From: an uncultured Roseateles sp.
GTDB lineage: Bacteria > Pseudomonadota > Gammaproteobacteria > Burkholderiales > Burkholderiaceae_C
Reading direction: 5' to 3'
DNA length: 64,000 bases
Assembly: GCF_945956965.1 (NCBI RefSeq)
Contig: NZ_CAMFJS010000004.1
Span: 1 to 64,000, forward strand
In this document: positions 50,462 through 59,613 of the stretch, piece by piece
How the letters are laid out: the number at the start of each line of letters is the position of its first letter
How positions within the stretch are numbered: the first letter of the stretch is position 1
Position numbers and translations under genes: made by a program
Notes under the pieces: model-generated
Database searches by the model: none
Seen by the model: only the letters and a program-made list of their open reading frames with translations
What the model was told of the DNA's origin: nothing

Positions 50462-51838
50462 ATGATGCTGGGCATGTCTGACGACGACTCTTCTTTGCCG
50501 ATCGAGCCCAAGCTGGATCTGCCCGCCTACATCGGCCGCTACAAGATCTTGCGGCGCCTGGGTGAGGGCGCGACCAGCGACGTCTTCCTGGCGCTGGACG
50601 AGTTCAAGGGCGGCGAAGTGGCCATAAAGCGCATGCGCGCTTGGGCGGACACCAGCCGCAGCGGTGAGGGCAGTGACTACGGCAGCCGCTTCTACGCGGC
50701 CGAGGCGGCCCTGGCCGGCCGCTTGCAGCATCCGAATGTGGTGCAAATCCTTGACGCCGTGCCGGAGCAGGACGCGCCCTATCTGGTGATGGAGTTTGTG
50801 CCCGGCCTCACGCTCAAGCATTTCTGCCGCAGCGACCGCCTGCTGCCGCTGGACCAGATCGTGGAGCTGGGTTTCAAGTGCGCCATGGCTTTGTCCTATG
50901 TGTTCCGCCAAGGCGTGATTCACCGCGATGTGAAGCCCGCCAATCTGCTGGCCGTGCTGGACGCCCAAGGCCAGGTCACGGATGTGAAGGTGAGCGATTT
51001 CGGCAGCGCTCTGAATTTGCGCTCCGATGCCACCCAGGTGCATCGCGTGGGCTCCCTGGCCTATATGCCGCCCGAGCAGATCGAGGGCGGCGATGTGGAT
51101 TGCCGCGCCGATATCTACGCCCTGGGCGCCGTGCTCTACCACTTGATTTCGGGCCGCCCGCCTTTTGACGCGCCCAGCCAGATGGCGCTGATGCACCAGA
51201 TTTATCACCAAGCCCCGGCCACGCTGGTGGGCCAGCGCAGCGGCGTCACGGCGGAGCTGGACAGCGTCATCATGCGCGCCCTGGCCAAGCACCCCGAAAG
51301 CCGCTACGCCAATTGGGAAGAATTTGGCCGTGGCTTGTCCGAACTGGTGGCCAAACAGTTGGTGCCGTTGGCCAGGCTTTACGAAGTCAAGGATTCTGAG
51401 CGCTTCAATATGCTGCGCGAGCTGGAGTTCTTTGCCGACTTCGGCGACGTCGAGCTGTGGGAGGTGGTGCACCGCGGGCGCTGGCGGCGTTTTCCGGCGG
51501 GCCATGCGCTCTACAAGCGTGGGCAGGAGGGCAATACCTTCCACATCATTTCGCAAGGCGCAGTGGAGGTCTTCCGCGACGGCGTGATGGTGGCCGCGCT
51601 CGGCAAAGGCACGTCGGTGGGCGAGATGGCTTACTTGGCCCCCAACCCGGCACTGCGCCAGCACAGTGCGGATGTGAAGGTCAGCGAGCTGTGCACCACG
51701 ATCTCCTTCACGCCCGAATCGCTGGGCCTGCTCAGCCCCGAATGCCAGCACCGATTCGACCGCGCCTTCATCCAGGTCTTGGTGCGTCGCTTGCATGCGG
51801 CTCATGAGTCTTTGGCGCATCCACGACGGATTCTGTAA
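50462..51838 (+). CDS. Ser/Thr protein kinase with cyclic-nucleotide-binding domain
   Basis: The start is ambiguous among ATGs at 50441, 50462, 50465 and 50474; I use 50462, which has an AGG at suitable distance. The kinase domain (about residues 20-290) has 'LGEGATSDVFLALDE', the Lys of 'VAIKRM', 'IHRDVKPANLLAV', 'DFGSA' and 'YMPPEQIEGGDVDCRADIYALGAVLYHLISGRPPF', so it should be active. The C-terminal part (about 325-440) is a cyclic-nucleotide-binding/effector domain ('WRRFPAGHALYKRGQEGNTFHIISQGAVEVFRDG', 'GTSVGEMAYLA'). No membrane segment is seen. The fusion suggests kinase control by cAMP, cGMP or a related ligand. Confidence 0.9.
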   Translation: MMLGMSDDDSSLPIEPKLDLPAYIGRYKILRRLGEGATSDVFLALDEFKGGEVAIKRMRAWADTSRSGEGSDYGSRFYAAEAALAGRLQHPNVVQILDAVPEQDAPYLVMEFVPGLTLKHFCRSDRLLPLDQIVELGFKCAMALSYVFRQGVIHRDVKPANLLAVLDAQGQVTDVKVSDFGSALNLRSDATQVHRVGSLAYMPPEQIEGGDVDCRADIYALGAVLYHLISGRPPFDAPSQMALMHQIYHQAPATLVGQRSGVTAELDSVIMRALAKHPESRYANWEEFGRGLSELVAKQLVPLARLYEVKDSERFNMLRELEFFADFGDVELWEVVHRGRWRRFPAGHALYKRGQEGNTFHIISQGAVEVFRDGVMVAALGKGTSVGEMAYLAPNPALRQHSADVKVSELCTTISFTPESLGLLSPECQHRFDRAFIQVLVRRLHAAHESLAHPRRIL

Positions 51839-51952
51839 ACCCTTCTTGAGCCTGTCGCGTTGGCATGCTTGAATGGCTCGGCACGCTGGGTCATTCAAGC
51901 CTGCTGCCATGACCTTGTTCTCACCATTCATTCCATCGCCAAGGATTTCTCA

Positions 51953-52327
51953 ATGAAGAAGATGATCAGCCTCTTGACCTTTGCCGCTCTCGCATTTGCC
52001 GGCAGCGCCCACGCCGTGCTGCCCGCCGCCAGCTGCGATGCCCAGGCCGCCGAGAAGAAGCTGGCTGGCGCGGCCAAGACCAGCTTCCTCAAGAAGTGCA
52101 ATGCCGACAATCCGGCCAACGCGGCTTGTGATGCCAAGGCTGCTGAGAAGAAGCTGGCCGGCGCCGCCAAGACCAGCTTTGTCAAGAAGTGCGTGGCCGA
52201 TGCCGACGCGCCTGCTGCCGCCCCTGTTGACCCCCAAGTCGCTTGCGACAGCCAGGCCGCTGAGAAGAAGCTGGCCGGCGCTGCCAAGACCAGTTTTGTC
52301 AAGAAGTGCGTGGCGGACGCCAAGTAA
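51953..52327 (+). CDS. PsiF-repeat secreted protein with three repeats
   Basis: The start is ATG 51953 ('MKKMISLLTFAALAFAGSAHA'), which opens a signal peptide; the ORF-track start at 51860 adds unlikely residues. The 124-residue protein has three near-identical units of the type 'CDAQAAEKKLAGAAKTSF' followed by 'LKKC' or 'VKKC'. This matches PsiF repeats, known from the phosphate-starvation-inducible PsiF of E. coli, which has two. Each unit has two Cys. Function is unknown. No Pho box was identified upstream. Confidence 0.9.
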   Translation: MKKMISLLTFAALAFAGSAHAVLPAASCDAQAAEKKLAGAAKTSFLKKCNADNPANAACDAKAAEKKLAGAAKTSFVKKCVADADAPAAAPVDPQVACDSQAAEKKLAGAAKTSFVKKCVADAK

Positions 52328-52349
52328 GCTCGGCCTTTTGCCCGAGATA

Positions 52350-52376
52350 GAGCCCTCCGCGTGAGGGCTTTTTTTT
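52350..52376 (+). terminator. Rho-independent terminator after the PsiF-like gene
   Basis: AGCCCTC and GAGGGCT pair around CGCGT and are followed by eight T residues. A weaker hairpin (CTCGG/CCGAG) lies just before it at about 52330-52346. Confidence 0.9.
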
Positions 52377-52437
52377 GCCCGCGCAAGACCTGACCCCTGT
52401 TTTTCCAGCATCCGAGTTGCCCGGGCAACTCAGGCAC

Positions 52438-53349
52438 TCAAGTCGCCGCCGACCAGTACTCCGGCTTGCCGTAGGTCTTCTTGAGAAAGTCCACCCACAG
52501 CCGCACCCGCAGGGGCAAATGCTTGCGTTGAGGCAGCAGGGCGTAAATGCCGTTGGGAGGCGCGGCGAAGTCGTCCAGCACGGTTTGCAGGCGCCCGGCC
52601 GCGATGTCTTGCTCCACCTCCCAGGTGCTGCGCCAGGCCAGGCCCAGGCCGCGCAAGCACCAGTCGTGCAGCACCTGGCCGTCGCTACAGTCGAGCCGAC
52701 CGTTGGGGCGCAGATAGCTCAATTCCCCGTCGATGCGAAAGGCCCAGCCGCGCGTCTGGCTGGCGTCGGAGCTGAGCATCAGGCAGGCGTGGCGCGCCAG
52801 TTCAGACGGATGCTTGGGCACACCGGCGCGTTTCAAATAGGCCGGCGCGCCCACGCAGAGGCGCCGGTTGTCGGCCAGGCGCTGGCTGACCAGGCTGGAG
52901 TCGGGCAGGTCGCCCAGGCGCACGGCGCAGTCATAGCCTTCGCCGGCAATGTCCACCACCCGGTCACTCAGGTTGAGGGACACGCTCACATCCGGATGCA
53001 GGGCCAGAAAGTCGGGCACCAGGGGTGCCACATGGCGGCGCCCGAAGCCGGCCGGTGCGGTCAGGCGCAGCAGGCCGCTGGCCTTCACGCCACCGGCACT
53101 GACGCTGGACTCCGCATTGGCAAACTCCACCAGCAGGCGCTGGCAGTCTTCCAGAAAGGCGCTGCCCTCGTGGGTGAGGGTGATGCGACGCGTGGTGCGC
53201 AACAGCAGCTTGACGCCCAGCCGCGCCTCCAGCGCATCGATGCGCCGCCCCATCACGGCAGGCGCCACGCCCTCGACGGCGGCGGCCGCCGTCAAGCTGC
53301 CGCGGGTGGCCACGCTGACGAAGGATTCGATTTGTTTGAGGCGGTCCAT
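52438..53349 (-). CDS. LysR-family transcriptional regulator
   Basis: The 303-residue regulator has the N-terminal winged helix ('MDRLKQIESFVSVATRGSLTAAAAVEGVAPAVMGRRIDALEARLGVKLLLRTTRRITLT') and a periplasmic-binding-like effector domain ('GLLRLTAPAGFGRRHVAPLVPDFLALHPDVSVSLNLSDRVVDI'). It resembles the CrgA/AaeR-type group. It is divergent from malate synthase G with a gap of about 170 bp, so it may control that gene and itself; this is inferred from the layout only. Confidence 0.94.
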   Translation of the reverse strand: MDRLKQIESFVSVATRGSLTAAAAVEGVAPAVMGRRIDALEARLGVKLLLRTTRRITLTHEGSAFLEDCQRLLVEFANAESSVSAGGVKASGLLRLTAPAGFGRRHVAPLVPDFLALHPDVSVSLNLSDRVVDIAGEGYDCAVRLGDLPDSSLVSQRLADNRRLCVGAPAYLKRAGVPKHPSELARHACLMLSSDASQTRGWAFRIDGELSYLRPNGRLDCSDGQVLHDWCLRGLGLAWRSTWEVEQDIAAGRLQTVLDDFAAPPNGIYALLPQRKHLPLRVRLWVDFLKKTYGKPEYWSAAT

Positions 53350-53419
53350 GCGCCTGATTCTCCTGCTGATTGCAATGAAAAAGCTGAACTTTCTGGCGAT
53401 TAGCTCGTTTGAGTGATGT

Positions 53420-53444
53420 ATTCAATGCGCCGGACGTCATGAAT
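53420..53444. promoter_or_regulatory. Possible LysR operator between the regulator and glcB
   Basis: ATTCA at 53420-53424 and TGAAT at 53440-53444 form a spaced inverted repeat in the divergent promoter region. The size is within the loose T-N11-A type, although the symmetry is imperfect inside. Confidence 0.3.
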
Positions 53445-53516
53445 CGGCGCCTCAAACTGGCATAAATTGGGGGCTGTGATTCGTCGCCCGACGCAATAAA
53501 ACCCGAGGATTCCGCC

Positions 53517-55700
53517 ATGAGCACCGCACGCACCACCCATCACGGCCTGCAAGTCGCCACCGAACTGGCGCAATTCATCGAGCAAGAAGTTTTGCCGGGT
53601 ACGGGTGTCGACGCCGCCAAGTTCTGGGCCGGCTTTGACGCCATCGTGCAAGACCTGGCCCCGAAGAACATCGCCTTGCTGGCCGAGCGTGATCGCCTGC
53701 AAACCGAGCTGGATGCCTGGCACCGCGCCCACCCCGGCCCGATCGCCGATATGCCCGCCTACCGCGCCTTTCTGGAGCAAATCGGCTACCTGGTGCCCGC
53801 ACCCGGCGCGGTGCAGATCAGCACCGCCAATGTCGATGCCGAATTGGCCAGCCAAGCCGGCCCGCAGTTGGTGGTGCCGATTCTGAACGCGCGTTATGCC
53901 TTGAACGCCGCCAATGCACGTTGGGGTTCGCTGTACGACGCGCTCTATGGCACCGATGCCATCTCTGAAGCCGACGGTGCTGAAAAGGCCGGCCGCTACA
54001 ACCCGGTGCGCGGCGCCAAGGTGATTGCCTATGCCCGCCAAGTGCTGGATCAGGCCGCGCCACTCGCACAGGGCTCGCACAAGGACGCCACCGGCTACCG
54101 CGTCGAGGGTGGCCAGCTGCAGGTGAGCCTGACCGGCGGCGCCGTGACGGGTCTGGCCGATGCCGCGCAGTTCGTCGGCTATCAAGGCGAGGCCAGCGCG
54201 CCGCGCTCGGTGCTCTTGCGCCATAACGGCCTGCATCTGGACATTCAAATCGACCGCAGCACGGCCATCGGTGCCAGTGATGCCGCGGGCGTCAGCGATG
54301 TGGTGATGGAAGCCGCGCTGTCCACCATTTTGGATCTGGAAGATTCGGTTGCCGCCGTGGATGCCGAGGACAAGGTCCTGGCCTATCGCAACTGGCTGGG
54401 CATTCTCAAAGGCACCTTGACCGAAGAATTGGAAAAGGGTGGCAAGACCATCACCCGCCGCCTCAATGCTGACCGCACTTACACGGCGGCCAATGGTGAG
54501 GGTCAGGTCGTGCTGCACGGCCGCTCGCTGATGTTTGTGCGCAATGTGGGCCATCTGATGACCAACCCGGCGGTGCTGTACGCCAATGGCACGAAGGAGA
54601 TTCCGGAAGGCATCTTGGACGCGGTGGTGACCACCACCATCGCGATCCACGATCTGCAGCGCAAGGGCAATAGCCGCACCGGCTCGGTCTACATCGTCAA
54701 GCCCAAGATGCACGGCCCGGCCGAGGTGGCGTTTGCCAGCGAAATCTTTGGCCGCGTTGAGGCTTTGCTGGGCCTGCCCGCCAACACCGTCAAGCTGGGC
54801 ATCATGGACGAAGAGCGCCGCACCAGCGTCAATCTGAAGGCTTGCATTGCCGCTGCCGCCAGCCGTGTGGCCTTCATCAATACCGGCTTCCTGGACCGCA
54901 CCGGCGACGAAATGCACACCGCCATGCAGGCCGGCGCGATGTTCCGCAAGGGCGATATGAAGACCAGCGCCTGGATCGCGGCCTACGAGCGCAGCAATGT
55001 GCTGACCGGCTTGAGCTGCGGCCTGCGCGGCCGCGCCCAGATCGGTAAAGGCATGTGGGCCATGCCCGATCTGATGGCTGCCATGCTGGAGCAAAAAATC
55101 GCTCACCCCAAGGCTGGCGCCAACACCGCCTGGGTGCCGTCGCCCACCGCGGCCACCTTGCACGCCTTGCATTACCACCAGGTCAATGTGGCGGCGGTGC
55201 AGCAAGACTTGGAAAAGATTGATGCCGACGCGGAGCGTGGCGTCATCCTCGACAAACTGCTGCAAATCCCCGTGGTGGCCAAGGCCGAATGGTCGGCCGC
55301 CGAGATTCAGCAAGAGCTGGACAACAACGCCCAGGGCATCCTCGGCTATGTGGTGCGCTGGATTGACCAGGGCGTGGGTTGCTCCAAGGTGCCTGACATC
55401 CACAACATCGGCCTGATGGAAGACCGCGCCACCTTGCGCATCTCCAGCCAGCACATCGCCAACTGGTTGCACCACGGCGTGACCAACGCCGCGCAAGTCA
55501 ATGCCACCTTTGAGCGCATGGCCGCGGTGGTGGACGCCCAGAACGCGGGTGACGCGGCTTACCAACCCATGGCCGGCCATTTCAAGACCTCCGCCGCCTA
55601 TCAGGCGGCGCTGGATCTGGTGTTCAAGGGCCTGGTGCAACCCAGCGGCTACACCGAGCCGCTGCTGCATGCCTGGCGCTTGAAAGTGAAGGCGGCTTGA
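53517..55700 (+). CDS. glcB: Malate synthase G
   Basis: Malate synthase G condenses glyoxylate with acetyl-CoA and completes glycolate or acetate use through the glyoxylate route. The 727-residue length fits isoform G rather than the shorter A. Visible motifs include '[32 protein letters not shown]', '[12 protein letters not shown]'-type phrase ('[16 protein letters not shown]'), '[18 protein letters not shown]', '[18 protein letters not shown]', '[21 protein letters not shown]' and '[18 protein letters not shown]'-like ('[19 protein letters not shown]'). It has no glc or ace partner adjacent; a LysR gene is divergent. Confidence 0.97.
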   Translation: MSTARTTHHGLQVATELAQFIEQEVLPGTGVDAAKFWAGFDAIVQDLAPKNIALLAERDRLQTELDAWHRAHPGPIADMPAYRAFLEQIGYLVPAPGAVQISTANVDAELASQAGPQLVVPILNARYALNAANARWGSLYDALYGTDAISEADGAEKAGRYNPVRGAKVIAYARQVLDQAAPLAQGSHKDATGYRVEGGQLQVSLTGGAVTGLADAAQFVGYQGEASAPRSVLLRHNGLHLDIQIDRSTAIGASDAAGVSDVVMEAALSTILDLEDSVAAVDAEDKVLAYRNWLGILKGTLTEELEKGGKTITRRLNADRTYTAANGEGQVVLHGRSLMFVRNVGHLMTNPAVLYANGTKEIPEGILDAVVTTTIAIHDLQRKGNSRTGSVYIVKPKMHGPAEVAFASEIFGRVEALLGLPANTVKLGIMDEERRTSVNLKACIAAAASRVAFINTGFLDRTGDEMHTAMQAGAMFRKGDMKTSAWIAAYERSNVLTGLSCGLRGRAQIGKGMWAMPDLMAAMLEQKIAHPKAGANTAWVPSPTAATLHALHYHQVNVAAVQQDLEKIDADAERGVILDKLLQIPVVAKAEWSAAEIQQELDNNAQGILGYVVRWIDQGVGCSKVPDIHNIGLMEDRATLRISSQHIANWLHHGVTNAAQVNATFERMAAVVDAQNAGDAAYQPMAGHFKTSAAYQAALDLVFKGLVQPSGYTEPLLHAWRLKVKAA

Positions 55701-55775
55701 TCGACCGGTAACGCGTCAAACCAGCGGCCTGCCGAGCGTTCGCGACTCAGCTGCTGAGCGTCGCGTTTCACAAAG

Positions 55776-55801
55776 CCCTGCAACACCCTTGCAGGGTTTT
55801 T
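55776..55801 (+). terminator. Rho-independent terminator after glcB
   Basis: CCCTGCAA and TTGCAGGG pair around a five-base loop and are followed by five T residues. A second inverted repeat (CGCGACTCAGC with GCTGAG...CGCG) lies just upstream at 55741-55765. Confidence 0.85.
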
Positions 55802-56324
55802 GCGCTTTCTCGGCCAGCTTTTTGTCAGAGAGAATGCGCTTGCTCGGCCGGCGCTGCGGCTCGCTTTCGGGGGCCAAATAGATGGCCGCCGACGCCAGCC
55901 TTCGTATGTCGATAAGCTGCCCCTCGTGCGGTGATGTGCGATTTTCCGGCGTGCGACAGCCGCACGGCAATCAGGCAATTGCGCCGGCCTTCGCGGCCTT
56001 GGACCCAGTTGCTGCATGAGGCGCGGGCTCGGGCGCTTGAGTGCTGGATCGGCTAAATCGCCCTGTCCATCGGCCTTTCAGGCTGAATGCCGTGATTTCA
56101 GCGAGTTATGCGACCTGCCTTGCGGGCAAAAATTCCTGCCATAACTTGTAACGTTTTTTTTCTTGGCGTTGCAGTTGGAACACAGGTGTTGCTGCTGTGT
56201 AAAGCCTGGCGACTTCAAGTTAAAGTTTTGTGAAGAAGTGCCGCTGACCCCCATTGAGTTATCTCATCAAGATCGCATCCGGGGGTTGGTGGCTTTTTTG
56301 TCCACCACTCCCAAAAGGATGCTC
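55802..56324. other. Intergenic leader region before the first TonB receptor
   Basis: No gene is supported; the minus-strand frame 55649-56017 overlaps glcB and the terminator. The region becomes AT-richer near 56140-56230 and should hold the receptor promoter, but no clear -35/-10 pair was chosen. Confidence 0.5.
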
Positions 56325-59093
56325 ATGTTGAGGAATTGCAAGTTCAGCGCGGTCAGTGCGGCCGTGTTCACCGTTGTTGCTTTGTCGGCGCAAGCTCAGA
56401 CGGCTCCTGCTCAGCAACTCGAACGCGTCGAAGTGACCGGCTCGAACATCAAACGTTTGGCTGCGGAAACCGCATCGCCCGTGACCGTGGTGACACGTAG
56501 CGAGATCAAGCAAACGGGTGCGAACACCGTTCGCCAAGTGCTGGACACCATCACCTCCACCACCACGAACGAGCTGACCGATAACGGCAACTCCAGCAGC
56601 TTCGCCGCTGGTGCCACCGGCGCATCCCTGCGCGGTTTGGGCAAGGGCGCGACCCTGGTGCTGTTGAACGGCCGCCGTGTTGCTTACTACGCCCTGGCCG
56701 ATGGCGCCAAGGAAACCTTCGTCAACGTTGACTCCATCCCGGCCGACGCGATTGAGCGCGTTGAAGTGCTGAAGGACGGCGCATCGGCTGTTTATGGCTC
56801 TGACGCCATGGCCGGTGTGATCAACATCATCACCCGCAAAGATTTCGAAGGTGTTGGCGTCAGTGCCAACTACCAGACCGGCGTCAGCCCCTCGCTGCAG
56901 AAGCAGGCGACCGCCAGCGTCGTGGCTGGTTTCGGTAACTTGGCCAAGGACCGCTTCAACGTCCTGGTCAACGCCGAGTTCTACAAGCGTGAAGGCTATA
57001 CCCTGGCTGATGCGCTGAGCTCCTACGCCCCGTATCACAAGCAAATCGTTAACCCAGCGCTGGGTGACCCGAGCCTGATTTCCTATCCTGGCAATCTGTT
57101 CAAGGGCAATACCCGTACCAAGCCCGTCGCTGGCTGCCCCGCCTCGCAGCTGAATGCCGCAGGTGCTTGCACGACCGACGTCAATGGCCTGAACCAGATC
57201 TATGACCCCGCCAAGCGCACGAACTTGTTCGCTTCGGGTCGCTACTTGGTGTCGGACACCATCGAAGCCTTCGGTGAAGCTTCTTATTCCAAGACTCAGA
57301 CCGAATACCTGGGTCTGCCTTTTGGCTTGAGCGCACCTGGCACTCAGTACAAGTGGTTTGACGGCAATAGCAAGAAGGTTCAACTGGTCAACAAGCCATT
57401 GATCGCTGCGAACAACCCGGCCAACTCCTTGGGCGTGCCTGCGGGTCTCGAGTACCGCTTCATGGACGACCTGGGCATGTGGTCTGCGCCGGCTGAAGCC
57501 AGCCAGTACCGCGTCCAAGCCGGCCTGAAGGGCACCTTCGGCACCTGGGACTGGGAAACTGTGATCGGCCGCATCGGCGCCGATGGCGAGAAGAATGGCG
57601 TCGGCGCACACCGCACCGACTTCATCAACGCTGTGACCAGCGGCGAGTACAAGATCGGTGGCGCCAACAGCCCCGAACTGCTGAACCGCATGTTCCGCAA
57701 GCACGCCATGAACGGTTCGAACAGCACGAACTACATCGACGCGAAGTTGAGCGGCGAGCTGTTCAATCTGCCGGCCGGTGCGGTGATGGGCGCCTTCGGT
57801 GTTGAGCACCGCGAGGAAAGCGTCAAGATCAAGTCCACCGATAACCTGCTGAACGCCGAAATCATCAACAACGGCTCGGTCTGGATCGAAGGTGATCGCA
57901 AGCAAGACGCCGCATTCGCCGAAGTGGAAGCGCCTGTGTTCAAGGGCTTCACGGCGAACGCCGCCGTGCGTTACGACAAGGCCACCGGCTTTGACGGCCA
58001 CTTCTCGCCCAAGCTGGGTGCTCGCTTCGAAGTGCTGCCGCAAATGCTGATGCTGCGCGGTACGCTGTCGGAAGGCTTCCGTGCCCCCAACATTCCGGAA
58101 ACGCTGGGCAAGGTTGGCCTGACAGGCTTCTTCAACAACACGGTTGACCCGAAGCGCTGCGACACCGCCACCAAGATCCGCGACATCCTGAAGACAGGCG
58201 ACGCCAACGACAAGCAAGACGCAACAGCCGCCTTCAACTCGGGCTGCTTGGTGTCGGTGCCTGCCATGATCTCGGCCAACCCGAATGTGAAGCCTGAGCT
58301 GTCCCGCAGCGCGACCATTGGTTTCGTCTTCGACCCGACCAAGAACCTGTCGATCGCTGTGGACTACTACAAGATCGAGCGCCGCGACGAAATCTCCTAC
58401 CGTGATCCGGACTATGTGCTGGCCCGCGAAGGTGACGCTGGCTACAAGGACTTGATCGCTCGCGTGCCCGTCAGCGGTACCGATCTGGCTCGTGCCGCCC
58501 GCGCCAACCAGCTTGATCCCAAGGCCAATGTGGCTTGGGGCGCCGGTGAGTTGGTGACCTTGCTGCTGCAGTATGAGAACTTCGGCAAGACCGAGTCCTC
58601 CGGCATTGACTTCGACATCAAGGGTCGCGTCAGCAGCCCTGAGTTCGGTACCCTGAACCTGGGCCTGAATGCCACCTACGCATTGACCATGCGCGAGTGG
58701 GACATCGACGCCAATGAGTACCGTCCGAACCGTGTCGGCAATCGCAATGCACCGCGTCTGCGCAGCATCTTCAGCGTGGCCTGGAGCAAGAACGACTGGA
58801 CCGGCGGCCTGCGTTTCAACTACACCTCGGCCACCAAGCTGAACAACGATGAAACCGACGAAGCTAGCTGGGGCGAAGCCGCTTGCCAAGCACGTCTGAA
58901 GCCGGGTGCTTATCCTTGCTACATCGACAGCTATCTGCGTACCGACCTGAACGTCAGCTACCGTGGTTTCAAGGGTCTGACCCTGGGCTTGAACATCGGC
59001 AACCTGATGAACAACGCCGCGCCGGTCAATCTGCGTGACGGTTTTGCTCTGCGTCCGCGCACCGTCAAGGTGGGTGCTGAGTACCGCTTCTAA
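56325..59093 (+). CDS. TonB-dependent outer-membrane receptor (first)
   Basis: The start is placed at ATG 56325 ('MLRNCKFSAVSAAVFTVVALSAQA'), with AAAAGG 6 bases upstream and a signal peptide; the ORF-track start at 56163 adds 54 unlikely residues. The 922-residue protein has a plug domain ('LERVEVTGSNIKRLAAETASPVTVVTRSEIKQTGANTVRQVLD', 'SLRGLGKGATLVLLNGRRVA', 'AIERVEVLKDGASAVYGSDAMAGVINIITRKDF') and a 22-strand barrel ending in Phe ('VKVGAEYRF'). The substrate cannot be deduced; such receptors import siderophores, cobalamin, oligosaccharides or peptides. It is close in plug sequence to the next gene. Confidence 0.95.
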   Translation: MLRNCKFSAVSAAVFTVVALSAQAQTAPAQQLERVEVTGSNIKRLAAETASPVTVVTRSEIKQTGANTVRQVLDTITSTTTNELTDNGNSSSFAAGATGASLRGLGKGATLVLLNGRRVAYYALADGAKETFVNVDSIPADAIERVEVLKDGASAVYGSDAMAGVINIITRKDFEGVGVSANYQTGVSPSLQKQATASVVAGFGNLAKDRFNVLVNAEFYKREGYTLADALSSYAPYHKQIVNPALGDPSLISYPGNLFKGNTRTKPVAGCPASQLNAAGACTTDVNGLNQIYDPAKRTNLFASGRYLVSDTIEAFGEASYSKTQTEYLGLPFGLSAPGTQYKWFDGNSKKVQLVNKPLIAANNPANSLGVPAGLEYRFMDDLGMWSAPAEASQYRVQAGLKGTFGTWDWETVIGRIGADGEKNGVGAHRTDFINAVTSGEYKIGGANSPELLNRMFRKHAMNGSNSTNYIDAKLSGELFNLPAGAVMGAFGVEHREESVKIKSTDNLLNAEIINNGSVWIEGDRKQDAAFAEVEAPVFKGFTANAAVRYDKATGFDGHFSPKLGARFEVLPQMLMLRGTLSEGFRAPNIPETLGKVGLTGFFNNTVDPKRCDTATKIRDILKTGDANDKQDATAAFNSGCLVSVPAMISANPNVKPELSRSATIGFVFDPTKNLSIAVDYYKIERRDEISYRDPDYVLAREGDAGYKDLIARVPVSGTDLARAARANQLDPKANVAWGAGELVTLLLQYENFGKTESSGIDFDIKGRVSSPEFGTLNLGLNATYALTMREWDIDANEYRPNRVGNRNAPRLRSIFSVAWSKNDWTGGLRFNYTSATKLNNDETDEASWGEAACQARLKPGAYPCYIDSYLRTDLNVSYRGFKGLTLGLNIGNLMNNAAPVNLRDGFALRPRTVKVGAEYRF

Positions 59094-59119
59094 GCCGGTC
59101 TCAACCCCAGGCTTGTGAG

Positions 59120-59149
59120 AAGCCCGGCCTCTTGGCCGGGCTTTTTTTT
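59120..59149 (+). terminator. Rho-independent terminator after the first TonB receptor
   Basis: AAGCCCGGCC and GGCCGGGCTT form a 10-bp stem with a TCTT loop and eight T residues. Confidence 0.92.
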
Positions 59150-59613
59150 GCCCCTTTGGCTGCCGACCGACCCCGGCTTCTGGGTCTTTCATGGGCGCGT
59201 GCACAGCGCCAGACCTTTGTCTTCGCCTGAGCGCAATGATGACCTTGTGCGAATAGCGGATCAAATGTGGTGCAGCCTTGAGCCTTGACTCAGGCCTGTG
59301 CGAAGCACAAATTCAGCGTTTTGTACGGGTTTTCTCGCAGGTAATTCGCTGAAACAGCAACAAACCCAAGGCGAAATCCTTGCTGCAGCCTGAACACGAG
59401 GGCGCTATTCGCCCATTTTTGAATTGGGACAAATACCCATCTCCGTCCGCCGTCCTGTGGCGTTGGCCCCATAGGTATTGACCCTTGATTTGCCTGGTCG
59501 GCGCTGCTCCTAGACTCGCGCCGCACCATTCTGCTGGGGCCAGCGATGTCTATTCGATATCTGCGCGACCGCGGCAATCGCTTGGCAATCCGCCAAATCT
59601 ACGGAGAGAAATC
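59150..59613. other. Intergenic leader region before the second TonB receptor
   Basis: No gene is supported. The 460-bp gap presumably contains the promoter of the second receptor. A TTGACC at 59478 and a TAGACT at 59511 are too far apart (27 bp) to be a convincing promoter. Confidence 0.5.

Noticed and set aside
51953-52327. The threefold repeat considered as CRISPR or other array
   Set aside because: The repeats are coding, in frame and without variable spacers of constant size; they are PsiF protein repeats. No CRISPR array was seen anywhere in the window.
56259-59264. 1001-aa minus-strand ORF opposite the first TonB receptor
   Set aside because: It is a shadow of the real receptor gene. 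Its translation is low-complexity (A/V/G/Q/H-rich) with no recognisable domain, and such long antisense frames are common in this high-GC DNA.
59478-59516. TTGACC ... TAGACT as a sigma-70 promoter for the second TonB receptor
   Set aside because: The spacing of 27 bp is far outside the usual 16-18 bp.
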